Assembly (NCBI GenBank): GCA_965263455.1
Contig: CBDHHN010000004.1
Location: forward strand, 2,232,001 to 2,296,000
Length of the DNA stretch: 64,000 nucleotides
Source: CADEDH01 sp965263455
GTDB taxonomy: Bacteria > Actinomycetota > Acidimicrobiia > Acidimicrobiales > SZUA-35
Direction: 5' to 3'
Below the pieces are notes generated by a model. The model was not told the origin of the DNA and searched no databases. It was given only the letters and a program-made list of their open reading frames with translations. Shown piece by piece: positions 33,794-41,830 of this stretch; the first letter of the stretch is position 1; each line of letters begins with the position of its first letter. Made by a program: the position numbers and the translations under genes.

Positions 33794-34563
33794 GAGTGGC
33801 CTCCTCGCAGGGCCTGGGAAACCTCCCCGCTCAGTGCGGCGAAGTCGGGATGGAACCGGAGCTCGGGCGGGCGGGGATACTCGAAGGGCACGTCGAAGGT
33901 GGCCACGATCCGGCCCGGTCGGGCCGACATGACCAGCACCCGGGTGCTCATGAACACCGCCTCGGAGATCGAGTGGGTGATGAAGAGCCCGGCGAACCCC
34001 TCCCGCTGGAACAGGAGCTGGGTCTCGTCGTTCAGGTGCTCCCGGGTGATCTCGTCGACGGCGCCGAAGGGCTCGTCGAACAGGAACACCGGTGGCCGCA
34101 GGGTGAGGGTCCGGGCCAGGGAGGCCCGCATCCGCATACCGCCAGACAGCGACTTCGGGTAGTGGTTCTCGAAGCCCGAGAGCCCGACCAGTTCGATGGC
34201 TTCGGCGGCCAGCCGACGGCGCTCGGCCCTGGGGATGTTGTGGAGTTCCCCGAGCAACTCGACGTTGCCCTGGACGGTCCGCCACTGGAGGAGGGTGGCG
34301 TCCTGGAAGACGTAGCCGATGCGTTCGCGATCGACGGCCACCGTTCCCGAGGTCTGGGTGAGCAGGCCGGAGGCGATCTTCAGCAGGGTCGACTTGCCAC
34401 AGCCCGAGGGGCCGACGACGGTGACGAACTCACCCCGGTCGACCGAGAACGAGACCTCGCGCAGGGCCTCGGTCCCGTCGGGGAAAACCATGCCGAGCTC
34501 GTGGAAGGCCAAGGCGGTGCCCGCCGTGGGGGCCGTCGATGTGGTGGTGCTGATGCTGGTCAC
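33790..34563 (-). CDS. ABC transporter ATP-binding protein (SsuB/TauB-like)
   Basis: A 257-residue ATPase. Walker A VGPSGCGKSTLL, Q-loop IGYVFQDATLLQW, signature LSGGMRMRASLAR, Walker B PVFLFDEPFGAVD and H-loop FITHSISEAV are all present. The GTG start at 34563 is first in the operon: ATPase, permease, binding protein, Rieske oxygenase. The 169 bases upstream contain no riboswitch that I recognise. The transported solute is unknown. Confidence 0.92.
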   Translation of the reverse strand: MTSISTTTSTAPTAGTALAFHELGMVFPDGTEALREVSFSVDRGEFVTVVGPSGCGKSTLLKIASGLLTQTSGTVAVDRERIGYVFQDATLLQWRTVQGNVELLGELHNIPRAERRRLAAEAIELVGLSGFENHYPKSLSGGMRMRASLARTLTLRPPVFLFDEPFGAVDEITREHLNDETQLLFQREGFAGLFITHSISEAVFMSTRVLVMSARPGRIVATFDVPFEYPRPPELRFHPDFAALSGEVSQALRGGHS

Positions 34564-34732
34564 GCCGTCCTCGCAGGCAGATCTGCCGTTCCGCGACCGT
34601 AGCTTGTGGTACCAGGTCGGGGAACTCCGCGAATGTTACATGCATCTGAACGCCGCCTTTCCCCAGGCCCCCCAGGCCTCCCAGGCCAGCCGGGACCCCG
34701 GCCGAGAACGGGCGTCACCCCACGAGGAGGGG

Positions 34733-35476
34733 TCAGGAGATGGAGCGCCCGCCGTCGACGTCGAGGCACACGCCGGTCAGGAACTCGGCCTCATCGGAGG
34801 CCAGGAACATGATGGCGTTGGCCACATCGGTCGGCACGGCCCGCCGCCCCATCGGGATGCCGGCGATCACCCGCTGGTTCACCTCCTCGCTCAGCTCGAC
34901 ACCGCCCCCGGCCACGAGGTCGAACCCGGTGGGAGCCGAGACGGGGGCCACGCAGTTGACCCGGATCTTGGGCGCCAACTCGGCGGCCAGACCCTTGGTC
35001 AGGGTGATGACGGCGGCCTTGGAGGCGTTGTAGGGCGTGAGACCGACCCGGGGTCGGCGGCCACCGATCGAGGCGGTGGAGGTGATCGACGAGCCCTCGC
35101 CCATGTGGGGGGTGAAGTACTTGGCGGCGAAGTAGACGCTACGGACGTTGATGGTCCACATGCGGTCGAAGTCCTCGGTGCTGACCCGGGTCAGGTAGCC
35201 GCCGCGGTGCGGCAGCCCGGCGTTGGTGGCCACCACGTCGATGCCACCCCACTCGTCGGCCATGCGCTGGGCCAGTTCGGCATGGGGCTCCTCCTCGCCC
35301 ACGTCGAGCGGGAACGACAGCGCCCCCTCCAGCCCGCCGGCGAGTTCGGCCGCCGCCTCGCCGTCGATGTCGGTGACCATGACCTTGGCCCCCTCTCGGG
35401 CGAAGCCTTCACAGATGGCCTTGCCGAAGCCGTTGGCCCCGCCGGTGACGACGACCCGCTTGCCCTCGAACCGCAT
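34733..35476 (-). CDS. SDR-family oxidoreductase (FabG-like)
   Basis: A 247-residue classical short-chain dehydrogenase. The cofactor motif TGGANGFGKAI is near residues 11-21, NAG near 85-87, a Ser in the SITSTASIGG strand, and the catalytic YNASK pair. The acidic residue in VTDIDGEAA suggests NAD preference. It ends with the usual FLTGVCLDVDGG. It lies between an ABC operon and a PPOX gene, all leftward; no tight coupling is visible. The substrate is unknown. Confidence 0.9.
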   Translation of the reverse strand: MRFEGKRVVVTGGANGFGKAICEGFAREGAKVMVTDIDGEAAAELAGGLEGALSFPLDVGEEEPHAELAQRMADEWGGIDVVATNAGLPHRGGYLTRVSTEDFDRMWTINVRSVYFAAKYFTPHMGEGSSITSTASIGGRRPRVGLTPYNASKAAVITLTKGLAAELAPKIRVNCVAPVSAPTGFDLVAGGGVELSEEVNQRVIAGIPMGRRAVPTDVANAIMFLASDEAEFLTGVCLDVDGGRSIS

Positions 35477-35698
35477 GTCTGACTCCTGGTGTGTGACGTG
35501 CCGGACCCGAACCGTCGGGGCCGAAACCGTACCGACGCTCGGATAGAGGGCCCCACCATAGGCACACCGGCCACGACGATCGAACCGGGTCGGGCGGCGG
35601 GGCCCGAACCGGGCGGGGCCCGGGTTCCGGACCGGGGCCCGGCCGAACGGGGTGCCGGGTCGAAGGGGGTGCCGGGCGCCGGGGTGGCGGCCCCGGGT

Positions 35699-36361
35699 TC
35701 AGCCTTCGGGGCGATCGGCGGCCAGATCGGCGGCCAGATCGGCGGCGTAGCTGTCGGCCAGCGACGCCTCGACCTGCTCGGCCGTCACCGTGCCGGCGGC
35801 GCCGGTGTGGTCGACCAGGATCTGACCCACTGACGGACGCTCGTCGGTCGACGGCCACTGGTCGGGCTCCCACATCGCCCCCCGGGTGAAGGCCTTGGCG
35901 CAGTGGATGTAGGCCTCGGCCACCTCGACCCCGATGGCCGAGGCGGGGCGTCGGAACTGATCGGTGAACCCGTCGAGGATGTCGTCGTCGACGGTGACCC
36001 AGGCCCGCCCGTTCATCCGCAGCGTCTCGCCCAGGCCGGGGATGATGAACAGCAGAGCGATCCGGGGGCTGTGGATGATGTTCTCGAGGGTGTCGAGGCG
36101 GTTGTTGCCGTTGAGGTCGGGGAGCACGAGCCGTCGGTCGTCGAGGACCCGGGCGAACCCGGCCGGGCCGCCCCGGGGCGAGACGTCCTGGTTGCCGTCG
36201 GCGTCGGCCGTGCCCACGAGGCAGAACGACGAGCGGGCGAGGAACCGGCGGCAGGCGTCGTCGATGGTGTCGGTGACCTTGTCGATGACGATCCTGCTCG
36301 GCGCCCGGTAGTGGGTGCGCAGATCGTCGATCGAGGACAGCGAGGCGGGGAAAGCCGACAT
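35699..36361 (-). CDS. PPOX-class FMN-dependent flavoprotein (MSMEG_1061 family)
   Basis: A 220-residue pyridoxamine-5'-phosphate-oxidase-fold protein. SSFCLVGTADADGNQDVSPRGG and LVLPDLNGNNRLDTLENI, then ALLFIIPGLGETLRMNGRAW, are characteristic of the actinobacterial MSMEG_1061-type group. The C-terminal residues AADLAADLAAD come from a 12-bp repeat. The start ATG 36361 is the first in frame before conserved sequence. The family binds FMN; true substrates are unassigned. Confidence 0.85.
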   Translation of the reverse strand: MSAFPASLSSIDDLRTHYRAPSRIVIDKVTDTIDDACRRFLARSSFCLVGTADADGNQDVSPRGGPAGFARVLDDRRLVLPDLNGNNRLDTLENIIHSPRIALLFIIPGLGETLRMNGRAWVTVDDDILDGFTDQFRRPASAIGVEVAEAYIHCAKAFTRGAMWEPDQWPSTDERPSVGQILVDHTGAAGTVTAEQVEASLADSYAADLAADLAADRPEG

Positions 36362-36393
36362 GGGTGGATCGTACCGGGGACCGGTGACGGGCG

Positions 36394-37260
36394 TCAGCCC
36401 AGGGGCGCCGGGCGAGCCGGTGCGGCCTCCCGGGGCTCCCAACCGGGGCGACGCCACAGCCGCCGCAGCCGGGTCCGCCAGGAGCGGTCGGCCCGCAGGT
36501 CTCGGATCAGGAGCCGGAGCTGCGACAGTTGGACGTCGACGGGGTTGGACGAGCCGATCTGGGTGGTCAGGCCGTAGGTGGGACGGTGCTCCTCCCGCTG
36601 GAAGGTGCCGAACAGCCGGTCCCAGATGATCAGGATGCCGCCGTAGTTGACGTCGAGGTAGGGGTGGGCGTTGCCGTGGTGGGCCCGGTGGTGGGAGGCG
36701 GTGTTGAACACGGCCTCGACCCAGCGGGGCAGACGGTCGATCAATTCGGTGTGGATCCAGGTCTGGTAGCCGACGACGACACCGGTGGCGGCCAGGGCCA
36801 GGGCCGGGGAGAAGCCGAGCAGGACCATGGGCAGGCTGAACCCCACGGTCAACAGGGCGTCGAAGGCGCCGAGGCGGAGGCCGGTGGTCTGGTCGAAGCT
36901 CTCGGAGCTGTGGTGGACCGAGTGGTAGAGGTCCCACGGCAGCCGGTGCTCGTGCTCGAAGCGGTGCTCCCAGTAGTAGATGAGGTCGGCCACGACCACG
37001 GCGGCCACGGCCGAGACCCAGGTGGTGGGGATGGACCAGGGCACCAGCCTTGCGACCAGCTCGAACAACCCGTACCAGGCGGCGACGCCGAGGATGCCGA
37101 ACGGGATGACGACCAGCAGCGACGAGGCGTTGGCCGCCATCTCCTTCAGCCGGGCCCAGCTCAGGCGCCGTCGCCACAGCAACCAGCCCAGTTCGGCCAG
37201 CAGCAGGGGGACGATCACGATCTCGAGGACTTCGGTGGTCACTTCCAGGTTCTCGATCAT
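36394..37260 (-). CDS. sterol desaturase/fatty acid hydroxylase family membrane protein
   Basis: A 288-residue membrane di-iron enzyme of the fatty acid hydroxylase superfamily. The histidine clusters are WEHRFEHEH, YHSVHHSSE and HHRAHHGN, with several hydrophobic segments (LVVIPFGILGVAAWYGL, AVAAVVVADLIYYW, MVLLGFSPALALAATGVVVGY). The ATG 37260 follows a TATCAT -10 by six bases, so the mRNA may be leaderless. It is divergent from a TetR gene across a 68-base region containing inverted repeats, so TetR control is likely. Substrates may be lipids, sterols or carotenoids. Confidence 0.88.
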   Translation of the reverse strand: MIENLEVTTEVLEIVIVPLLLAELGWLLWRRRLSWARLKEMAANASSLLVVIPFGILGVAAWYGLFELVARLVPWSIPTTWVSAVAAVVVADLIYYWEHRFEHEHRLPWDLYHSVHHSSESFDQTTGLRLGAFDALLTVGFSLPMVLLGFSPALALAATGVVVGYQTWIHTELIDRLPRWVEAVFNTASHHRAHHGNAHPYLDVNYGGILIIWDRLFGTFQREEHRPTYGLTTQIGSSNPVDVQLSQLRLLIRDLRADRSWRTRLRRLWRRPGWEPREAAPARPAPLG

Positions 37261-37311
37261 GACGACATGATAGGAGTGACTCCTACTTTCGTCATCCCTC
37301 TCAAGTAGGAT
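37261..37311. promoter_or_regulatory. divergent promoter with TetR-type operator array
   Basis: Between the hydroxylase and tetR starts lie TAGGAG-TGA-CTCCTA (37271-37285), a perfect 6-bp inverted repeat, and TCCTACTT (37281-37288) with AAGTAGGA (37303-37310), a perfect 8-bp inverted repeat sharing one arm. On the minus strand TATCAT (37272-37267) stands six bases before the hydroxylase ATG and is overlapped by the first repeat. On the plus strand TAGGAT (37306-37311) is a possible tetR -10 inside the last half-site. Confidence 0.65.
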
Positions 37312-37328
37312 CCGGCTAGCCTTTGAGG

Positions 37329-37910
37329 ATGATCTCGTTGCGGGAGCGGAACCGGCGCAACGCCATGCGTACGGCCCAGCGGACGGCCCTCGACCTGTTC
37401 GAGGCCCACGGGTTCGACGCCGTGACCGTCGAGCAACTGGCAACCCAGGCCGGGATGGCGGCGTCGACCATCTACCGCCACTTCGGGACCAAGGAGGCGC
37501 TCGTCCTGTGGGACGAGCACGACGCCGACCTCGACGGTGCCTTCCATAAGGCCTTCACCCGTCTGACACCGTGGGCCGCGCTGCGCACCGTGTTCGTCGA
37601 CGAGCTGGGAGGCCGCTACCACGCCGACCTGGAGTTCCAGCTCCGCCGGGTCACCTACCTCTATGCCACCGAACAGGTCCACGCCGCAGCCGTCGAGGCC
37701 GACTTCCAGGACCGGGAGGAGCTGACCGAGGCGTTGGCTCAGGTGCTGTCGGCCGAGAACCGGGAGGCCGCGCCCCTGCTGGCCGGGGCCGCCCTCCTCG
37801 CCCTCGACGTCGCCTTCGACCGATGGCAGCAGGTGGCCGCGGCGCGCCCGTTGGGCGAGCTGATCGCCGAGGCCTTCGACCACCTCGGCCACCTCGACCA
37901 ACTGCGCTGA
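37329..37910 (+). CDS. TetR/AcrR-family transcriptional regulator
   Basis: A 193-residue regulator. The N-terminal helix-turn-helix is plain: AQRTALDLFEAHGFDAVTVEQLA then GMAASTIYRHFGTKEAL. The C-terminal ligand domain is divergent. ATG 37329 is preferred; TTG 37323 is two codons upstream in frame. It is divergent from the fatty-acid-hydroxylase-like gene, sharing a compact region of inverted repeats that are good operator candidates. A GC-rich hairpin follows the stop. Confidence 0.88.
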   Translation: MISLRERNRRNAMRTAQRTALDLFEAHGFDAVTVEQLATQAGMAASTIYRHFGTKEALVLWDEHDADLDGAFHKAFTRLTPWAALRTVFVDELGGRYHADLEFQLRRVTYLYATEQVHAAAVEADFQDREELTEALAQVLSAENREAAPLLAGAALLALDVAFDRWQQVAAARPLGELIAEAFDHLGHLDQLR

Positions 37911-37964
37911 GTCGAGGGTCGGGCCGACGCCCGGCGGTCGGCCCGCTTGCCCGTACCCCTCGAC
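37911..37964 (+). terminator. nested hairpin after tetR
   Basis: GTCGAGGG (37911-37918) pairs with CCCTCGAC (37957-37964). Inside, GGGCCGAC (37921-37928) pairs perfectly with GTCGGCCC (37937-37944) around an 8-base loop. It begins at the tetR stop but lacks a T-run, so it is terminator-like rather than a textbook intrinsic terminator. Confidence 0.45.
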
Positions 37965-37982
37965 ATCAATACAGTACAGACA
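37947..37982 (+). promoter_or_regulatory. promoter for the Fno-like gene, probably leaderless
   Basis: TTGCCC (37947-37952), a 17-base spacer and TACAGT (37970-37975) form a good actinobacterial promoter. The expected start of transcription is at about 37982, the A of the ATG. No ribosome binding site precedes the gene, which fits a leaderless mRNA. Confidence 0.5.
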
Positions 37983-38623
37983 TGGATTGTTACTCGATCG
38001 GCGTGCTGGGTACGGGCGACGTGGGCCGGACCCTGGCCACAGGACTGGCGGCGGCCGGCCACGAGGTGGTGGTCGGAAGTCGCCAACCCGACCGCGATGA
38101 CCTGGTGGCCTGGTCGGACGAGACCGGGGTGACGGTGGCCGAGACCGCGGTGGCGGCCGGCGGCGCCGAGGTCGTCGTGGTGGCCACGGCCTGGGACGGC
38201 ACCGAGAACGCCCTCGACCGGGCCGGGTCGGCCCTCGACGGCAAGGTCCTGATCGACGTGACCAACCCGCTCACCTTCACCGACCGGCTCGGCCTGGCCA
38301 TCGGCCACGCCGACTCGGGTGGGGAGCAGGTGCAGCGGTGGGCCCCGACGGCGCGGGTGGTCAAGGCCTTCAACACCGTCGGCTACGAACTCATGGTCCG
38401 ACCCGAGCTCCCCGGCGGTCCGGGAACGTTGTTCATCGCCGGTGACGACGCCGACGCCAAGGCCGTGGTCGCCCGATTGGCCGCCGATCTGGGGTGGGGG
38501 GTGCATGACTGCGGCGACCTGCGGGCCGCCCGCCTCACCGAACCCCTGGCCATGATCTGGATCGAGCACGCCCTGGCCACCGGTCGACGGGATCACGCCT
38601 TCCGCCTCCTCGGCGTCGACTGA
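37982..38623 (+). CDS. NADPH:F420 oxidoreductase-like (Fno family) dinucleotide-binding protein
   Basis: A 213-residue protein of the F420-dependent NADP oxidoreductase family. The NADP site GVLGTGDVGRTLATGLAAAGH is at the N-terminus, with VVVGSRQPD next, the SR pair expected for NADPH. VLIDVTNPL and VVKAFNTVGYELM complete the family pattern. True Fno reduces F420 with NADPH or the reverse; short paralogues of unknown substrate are common. The four LLM enzymes in the window would use such reduced F420. It converges on a second tetR. Confidence 0.8.
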   Translation: MDCYSIGVLGTGDVGRTLATGLAAAGHEVVVGSRQPDRDDLVAWSDETGVTVAETAVAAGGAEVVVVATAWDGTENALDRAGSALDGKVLIDVTNPLTFTDRLGLAIGHADSGGEQVQRWAPTARVVKAFNTVGYELMVRPELPGGPGTLFIAGDDADAKAVVARLAADLGWGVHDCGDLRAARLTEPLAMIWIEHALATGRRDHAFRLLGVD

Positions 38624-38710
38624 CCGGCCCTCGGGGCCCGGCCTCGGCTCCGACCTCGTGGTCCGGCCGCGGGGTCCGACCTCGACCTGGGAATCGACGC
38701 AGGACTCGCC

Positions 38711-39304
38711 TCAGTCGATGGCGGGGAGGCGCCCGCCACAGGCCCGCCACAGCAAGGCCGCCGTGCGGTCGGCCCAGGCGGCCGGGATCGAGGTACCGGC
38801 CAGGGCCAGGGAGTAGAGCACCCCGGTCCCGGCGGCGGCGGCGTAGTCGAGGTCGGCATCGTCGGCCACCAGGCCCAGCGTCCGGGCCCGGTCGAGGATG
38901 TGACGCAGCCGCCGCCGACGGGGCATGACCAACCGGCGCCGGAACAGCCGGACCAGATCGGGATCGGCCGACTCCTGGAGCATGGAGCCGACCAGGCTGA
39001 CGCCGTTGCGCCGTGTGACCCCGTGGCGGAAGGCCGTGAGTTCGTCCACCAGGTCGGCGAAGGGATCGTCGGTGTCGGGTCGCTGTTCGAGCTCGGACAG
39101 GTCGGCGATGGCGGCGGTGGCCAGGTCGGCCTTGTTGGCCCAACGCCGGTAGAGCGCCTGACGGGTGGTGCCGGCCGCATCGGCCACCGCCACCAACGAC
39201 ATGGCCTCGTAGCCGACGGTGGCCAACTGGTGGCGGGCGGCATCGAGCACGGCCGCATCGATGGCCGTGTCCCGGGGACGTCCGGGCGACGCTCGGCGAC
39301 TCAC
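38711..39304 (-). CDS. TetR/AcrR-family transcriptional regulator
   Basis: A 197-residue regulator starting at GTG 39304. The HTH is VLDAARHQLATVGYEAMSLVAVADAA plus GTTRQALYRRWANKADL. The start is supported by TACACT six bases upstream (39316-39311), a leaderless-type arrangement like that of the two nearby promoters; an open frame continues to TTG 39337. It is divergent from the cyclopropane-synthase-like gene and convergent with the Fno-like gene, either of which could be its target. Confidence 0.85.
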   Translation of the reverse strand: MSRRASPGRPRDTAIDAAVLDAARHQLATVGYEAMSLVAVADAAGTTRQALYRRWANKADLATAAIADLSELEQRPDTDDPFADLVDELTAFRHGVTRRNGVSLVGSMLQESADPDLVRLFRRRLVMPRRRRLRHILDRARTLGLVADDADLDYAAAAGTGVLYSLALAGTSIPAAWADRTAALLWRACGGRLPAID

Positions 39305-39358
39305 GTCCGAAGTGTAGTGGCCTGGCCCGGGATGCAATCCACCACAGTCCTGTAGTGC
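39305..39358 (-). promoter_or_regulatory. promoter region of the second tetR with repeated TGTAGTG motifs
   Basis: Minus-strand TACACT (39316-39311) is a -10 candidate ending six bases before GTG 39304, with TTGCAT or GATTGC near 15-17 bases upstream. TGTAGTG occurs twice on the plus strand (39313-39319 and 39351-39357), and ACAGTCCTGT nearby is a short inverted repeat. These could be binding sites of the regulator itself. Confidence 0.4.
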
Positions 39359-39479
39359 AGGACGACGGCCGGCTTCGAGGATCCGGGTTTGGGGGTCCGG
39401 GATGCGGGTCCGGGGTTTGTCCAGATGTCACCCGAACGGCGTTGGAACCCGGGCCCGGTCCGGCCACGATGGCCTGGAC

Positions 39480-40577
39480 ATGGCCCGCCCCTCTCCGATC
39501 GTCGCCGCCGGAGCCGATCTCGCCGGGCGGCTGAACGCTCGCCTCCTCGGAGCGGCCGAGGCCGGGCGGCTGCCCGATGCCGTCGTGCGGGCCGGGATCG
39601 ACCTGCGGGTCCGGCGCCGGGTGGCTGCGGAGCGGCGGGGCGGGCCGGAGGCGACCGAGGCCCGCAAGCGGCTGATGCTGGAGGAGCGAGCGGGCGGCCC
39701 CATCACCACCCATGTGGTCGACGCCAACCGCCAGCACTACGAGGTCCCCTCCGCCTTCTTCCGCCTCATCCTCGGCCCCCGGCTCCGCTACTCGTGCTGC
39801 TACTGGCCGGAAGGCGTCGACGACCTGGCGGCGGCCGAGGACGCGGCGCTGGCCCAGACCGCAGGTCGGGCCAGGATCGCCGACGGGGAGCGGGTCCTCG
39901 AGTTGGGTGCCGGGTGGGGCTCGCTCTCGCTCTATCTGGCCGAGCGCTTTCCCCGGGCCGAGATCGTGACGGTGTCCAACTCCCGGACCCAGAAGGAGTT
40001 CATCGACGCCGCGTCCGTGGAGCGGGGCCTGGGCAACCTGGAGGTGGTCACGGCCGACGTCGGTGCCTTCGAACCCGATCCGGCCGGCGGCCCCTTCGAC
40101 CGGGTGGTGTCGGTCGAGATGTTCGAGCACGTGCGCAACCATCGGGCGCTGCTGGCGCGGATCAGCCGCTGGTTGCGGCCCGGGGGCACGTGCTTCGTTC
40201 ACGTGTTCGCCCACCGGGAGGTGGCCTGGCACTTCGAAGCGGCCGACGACGATGACTGGATGGCCCGCCAGTTCTTCGCCGGGGGCACCATGCCCTCGGC
40301 CGACCTGCTGCTCCGGGAACAACGGGACCTGGCCGCCGTCGACCACTGGTGGCTCGACGGGACCCACTACGCCCGGACCCTGCAGGCCTGGCTCGATCGG
40401 CTCGACGCCGACCCCGAAAGGTGCCGGGCCGCCCTGGCCACCGGCGACGACCCGACCCCGGTCGACCTGCAACTCTCGCGATGGCGGCTGTTTCTTCTGG
40501 CCAGCATCGGCACCTGGGCCAACCGGGGCGGCTCCGAGTTCGGGGTCGGCCACTACCTGCTGGCCAACCGGGCCTGA
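39480..40577 (+). CDS. cyclopropane-fatty-acyl-phospholipid synthase-family methyltransferase
   Basis: A 365-residue SAM-dependent lipid methyltransferase. HYEVPSAFFRLILGPRLRYSCCYWPEG is the CFA-synthase signature, LELGAGWGSLSLYLAERFP (residues 140-158) is the SAM site, and FDRVVSVEMFEHVRNH and WWLDGTHYARTLQAW follow. Family members add methylene or methyl groups to unsaturated acyl chains. ATG 39480 is the first start in frame before the conserved part. A membrane-protein gene follows 94 bases downstream on the same strand. Confidence 0.88.
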   Translation: MARPSPIVAAGADLAGRLNARLLGAAEAGRLPDAVVRAGIDLRVRRRVAAERRGGPEATEARKRLMLEERAGGPITTHVVDANRQHYEVPSAFFRLILGPRLRYSCCYWPEGVDDLAAAEDAALAQTAGRARIADGERVLELGAGWGSLSLYLAERFPRAEIVTVSNSRTQKEFIDAASVERGLGNLEVVTADVGAFEPDPAGGPFDRVVSVEMFEHVRNHRALLARISRWLRPGGTCFVHVFAHREVAWHFEAADDDDWMARQFFAGGTMPSADLLLREQRDLAAVDHWWLDGTHYARTLQAWLDRLDADPERCRAALATGDDPTPVDLQLSRWRLFLLASIGTWANRGGSEFGVGHYLLANRA

Positions 40578-40671
40578 ACACGGCACGCCCCACGCCGGAC
40601 GGGACCAGCTCAGGGTCGAATCAGGGGGGTCCCTGAGGGCGGGGCCGGCGAGGTCGACCTATGGTCGAGGT

Positions 40672-41763
40672 ATGGCGACCACCGCTCCGGCCCCCACCGC
40701 CACCACCTCCGAGATCGAGGACCCGACCCGAGCCACTCGGGGCGAGATGTTCCTCACGCTGCTCGGTGGGGTCTGGCTTGTGCTGGGCTTGTTCATCGAC
40801 GGCTACGCCCACACCGAGATCATCGACACCGCAACCGAGGACTTCTTCACCCCCTGGCACGCCATCTTCTACAGCGGTTTCGCCTTCACCACGGGGGTGA
40901 TCGGCTGGATGATGCTGCGCCGGACCCGACCGGGCCCGGTCTGGGAACGGCTCCCGGCCGGCTACGGGTGGGCCGCCATCGGGATCGTGCTCTTCGCCGT
41001 CGGCGGGGTCGGCGACGGCATCTGGCACACGGTGTTCGGGGTCGAGGTCGGGGTCGACGCCCTCCTCAGCCCCACCCACCTGCTGCTCTTCACCGGCCTC
41101 ATCCTGATCCTGACGACGCCGCTGCGAGCCCACTGGGCCGGTGGTCAGCAGGCCGCCTCCTGGTCGGTGGCCGGGATGGCCGTGGTTTCGGCCGCCATCG
41201 CCTCGGCTCTGGTGGTGTTCTTCTTCACCTACGCCTTCGGCCTCGCCGAGAGCTGGCCCCAGCGTCAGACCTTCGACCCACTGACCGGGGAGAACGAACT
41301 CGTGGCCAGCTACGGGCTGGCTACCTCCTATCTCGCCACGGCACTGCTGGTGGCGCCCACGCTGGCCCTGCTTCGTCGTCATGACCTGCCCCGGGGGGCG
41401 GTGGTGGTGTTGTGGGCGTTGCCGACGTTGCTCAACCTGTTGGCCTTCGGCGCCATCGCCGGCGCCCTGGCCGGGGCCGTGATCGGGGCCGTGGTGGCCG
41501 AGGTGGTGCTGGCCACTCGACCGTTCGGCCTGGACCGGCGGTGGACCGTGATCACGGCCATGACCGCCGGGATGGCCGTGACCTGGACCATCTATCTGGC
41601 CGCCATCGCCACCTTCGAGACGCTGCGCTGGCCGCCCGAGCTGTGGGCCGGTCAGGTGGTCATGTCGTCGCTGGTGGCCGCCGCCCTTTCGCTGCTGGCC
41701 TTCCCGGCCGAACCCGCCCCGGGCGGCGGGGCCGGGGCCGCAACCACGGCCGCCGCCGAGTGA
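40672..41763 (+). CDS. multi-pass integral membrane protein of unknown function
   Basis: I do not recognise the family. The 363-residue protein has about nine hydrophobic segments, for example FLTLLGGVWLVLGLFIDGYA, YGWAAIGIVLFAVGGVGDGI, THLLLFTGLILILTT, and VVSAAIASALVVFFFTYAFG. Histidines recur at membrane edges: GYAHTE, TPWHAIFY, GIWHTVFG and SPTHLLLF, a pattern that could ligate heme or metal. The N-terminal 25 residues (Thr/Ala/Pro-rich) and the C-terminal 20 (Gly/Ala) are low complexity. It lies downstream of the cyclopropane-synthase-like gene. Confidence 0.75.
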   Translation: MATTAPAPTATTSEIEDPTRATRGEMFLTLLGGVWLVLGLFIDGYAHTEIIDTATEDFFTPWHAIFYSGFAFTTGVIGWMMLRRTRPGPVWERLPAGYGWAAIGIVLFAVGGVGDGIWHTVFGVEVGVDALLSPTHLLLFTGLILILTTPLRAHWAGGQQAASWSVAGMAVVSAAIASALVVFFFTYAFGLAESWPQRQTFDPLTGENELVASYGLATSYLATALLVAPTLALLRRHDLPRGAVVVLWALPTLLNLLAFGAIAGALAGAVIGAVVAEVVLATRPFGLDRRWTVITAMTAGMAVTWTIYLAAIATFETLRWPPELWAGQVVMSSLVAAALSLLAFPAEPAPGGGAGAATTAAAE

Positions 41764-41830
41764 GGGTCGGCGCGGCGGCGCCCGCACCGGACCAACCAAA
41801 CGAGCCGGGAGGCCCGCCGTCCGACAGGGG

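Noticed and set aside
34564..34732. Possible TPP or other riboswitch upstream of the ABC importer
   Set aside because: I looked for thi-box elements and paired stems and found none. The segment holds only a CCAGGCC repeat.
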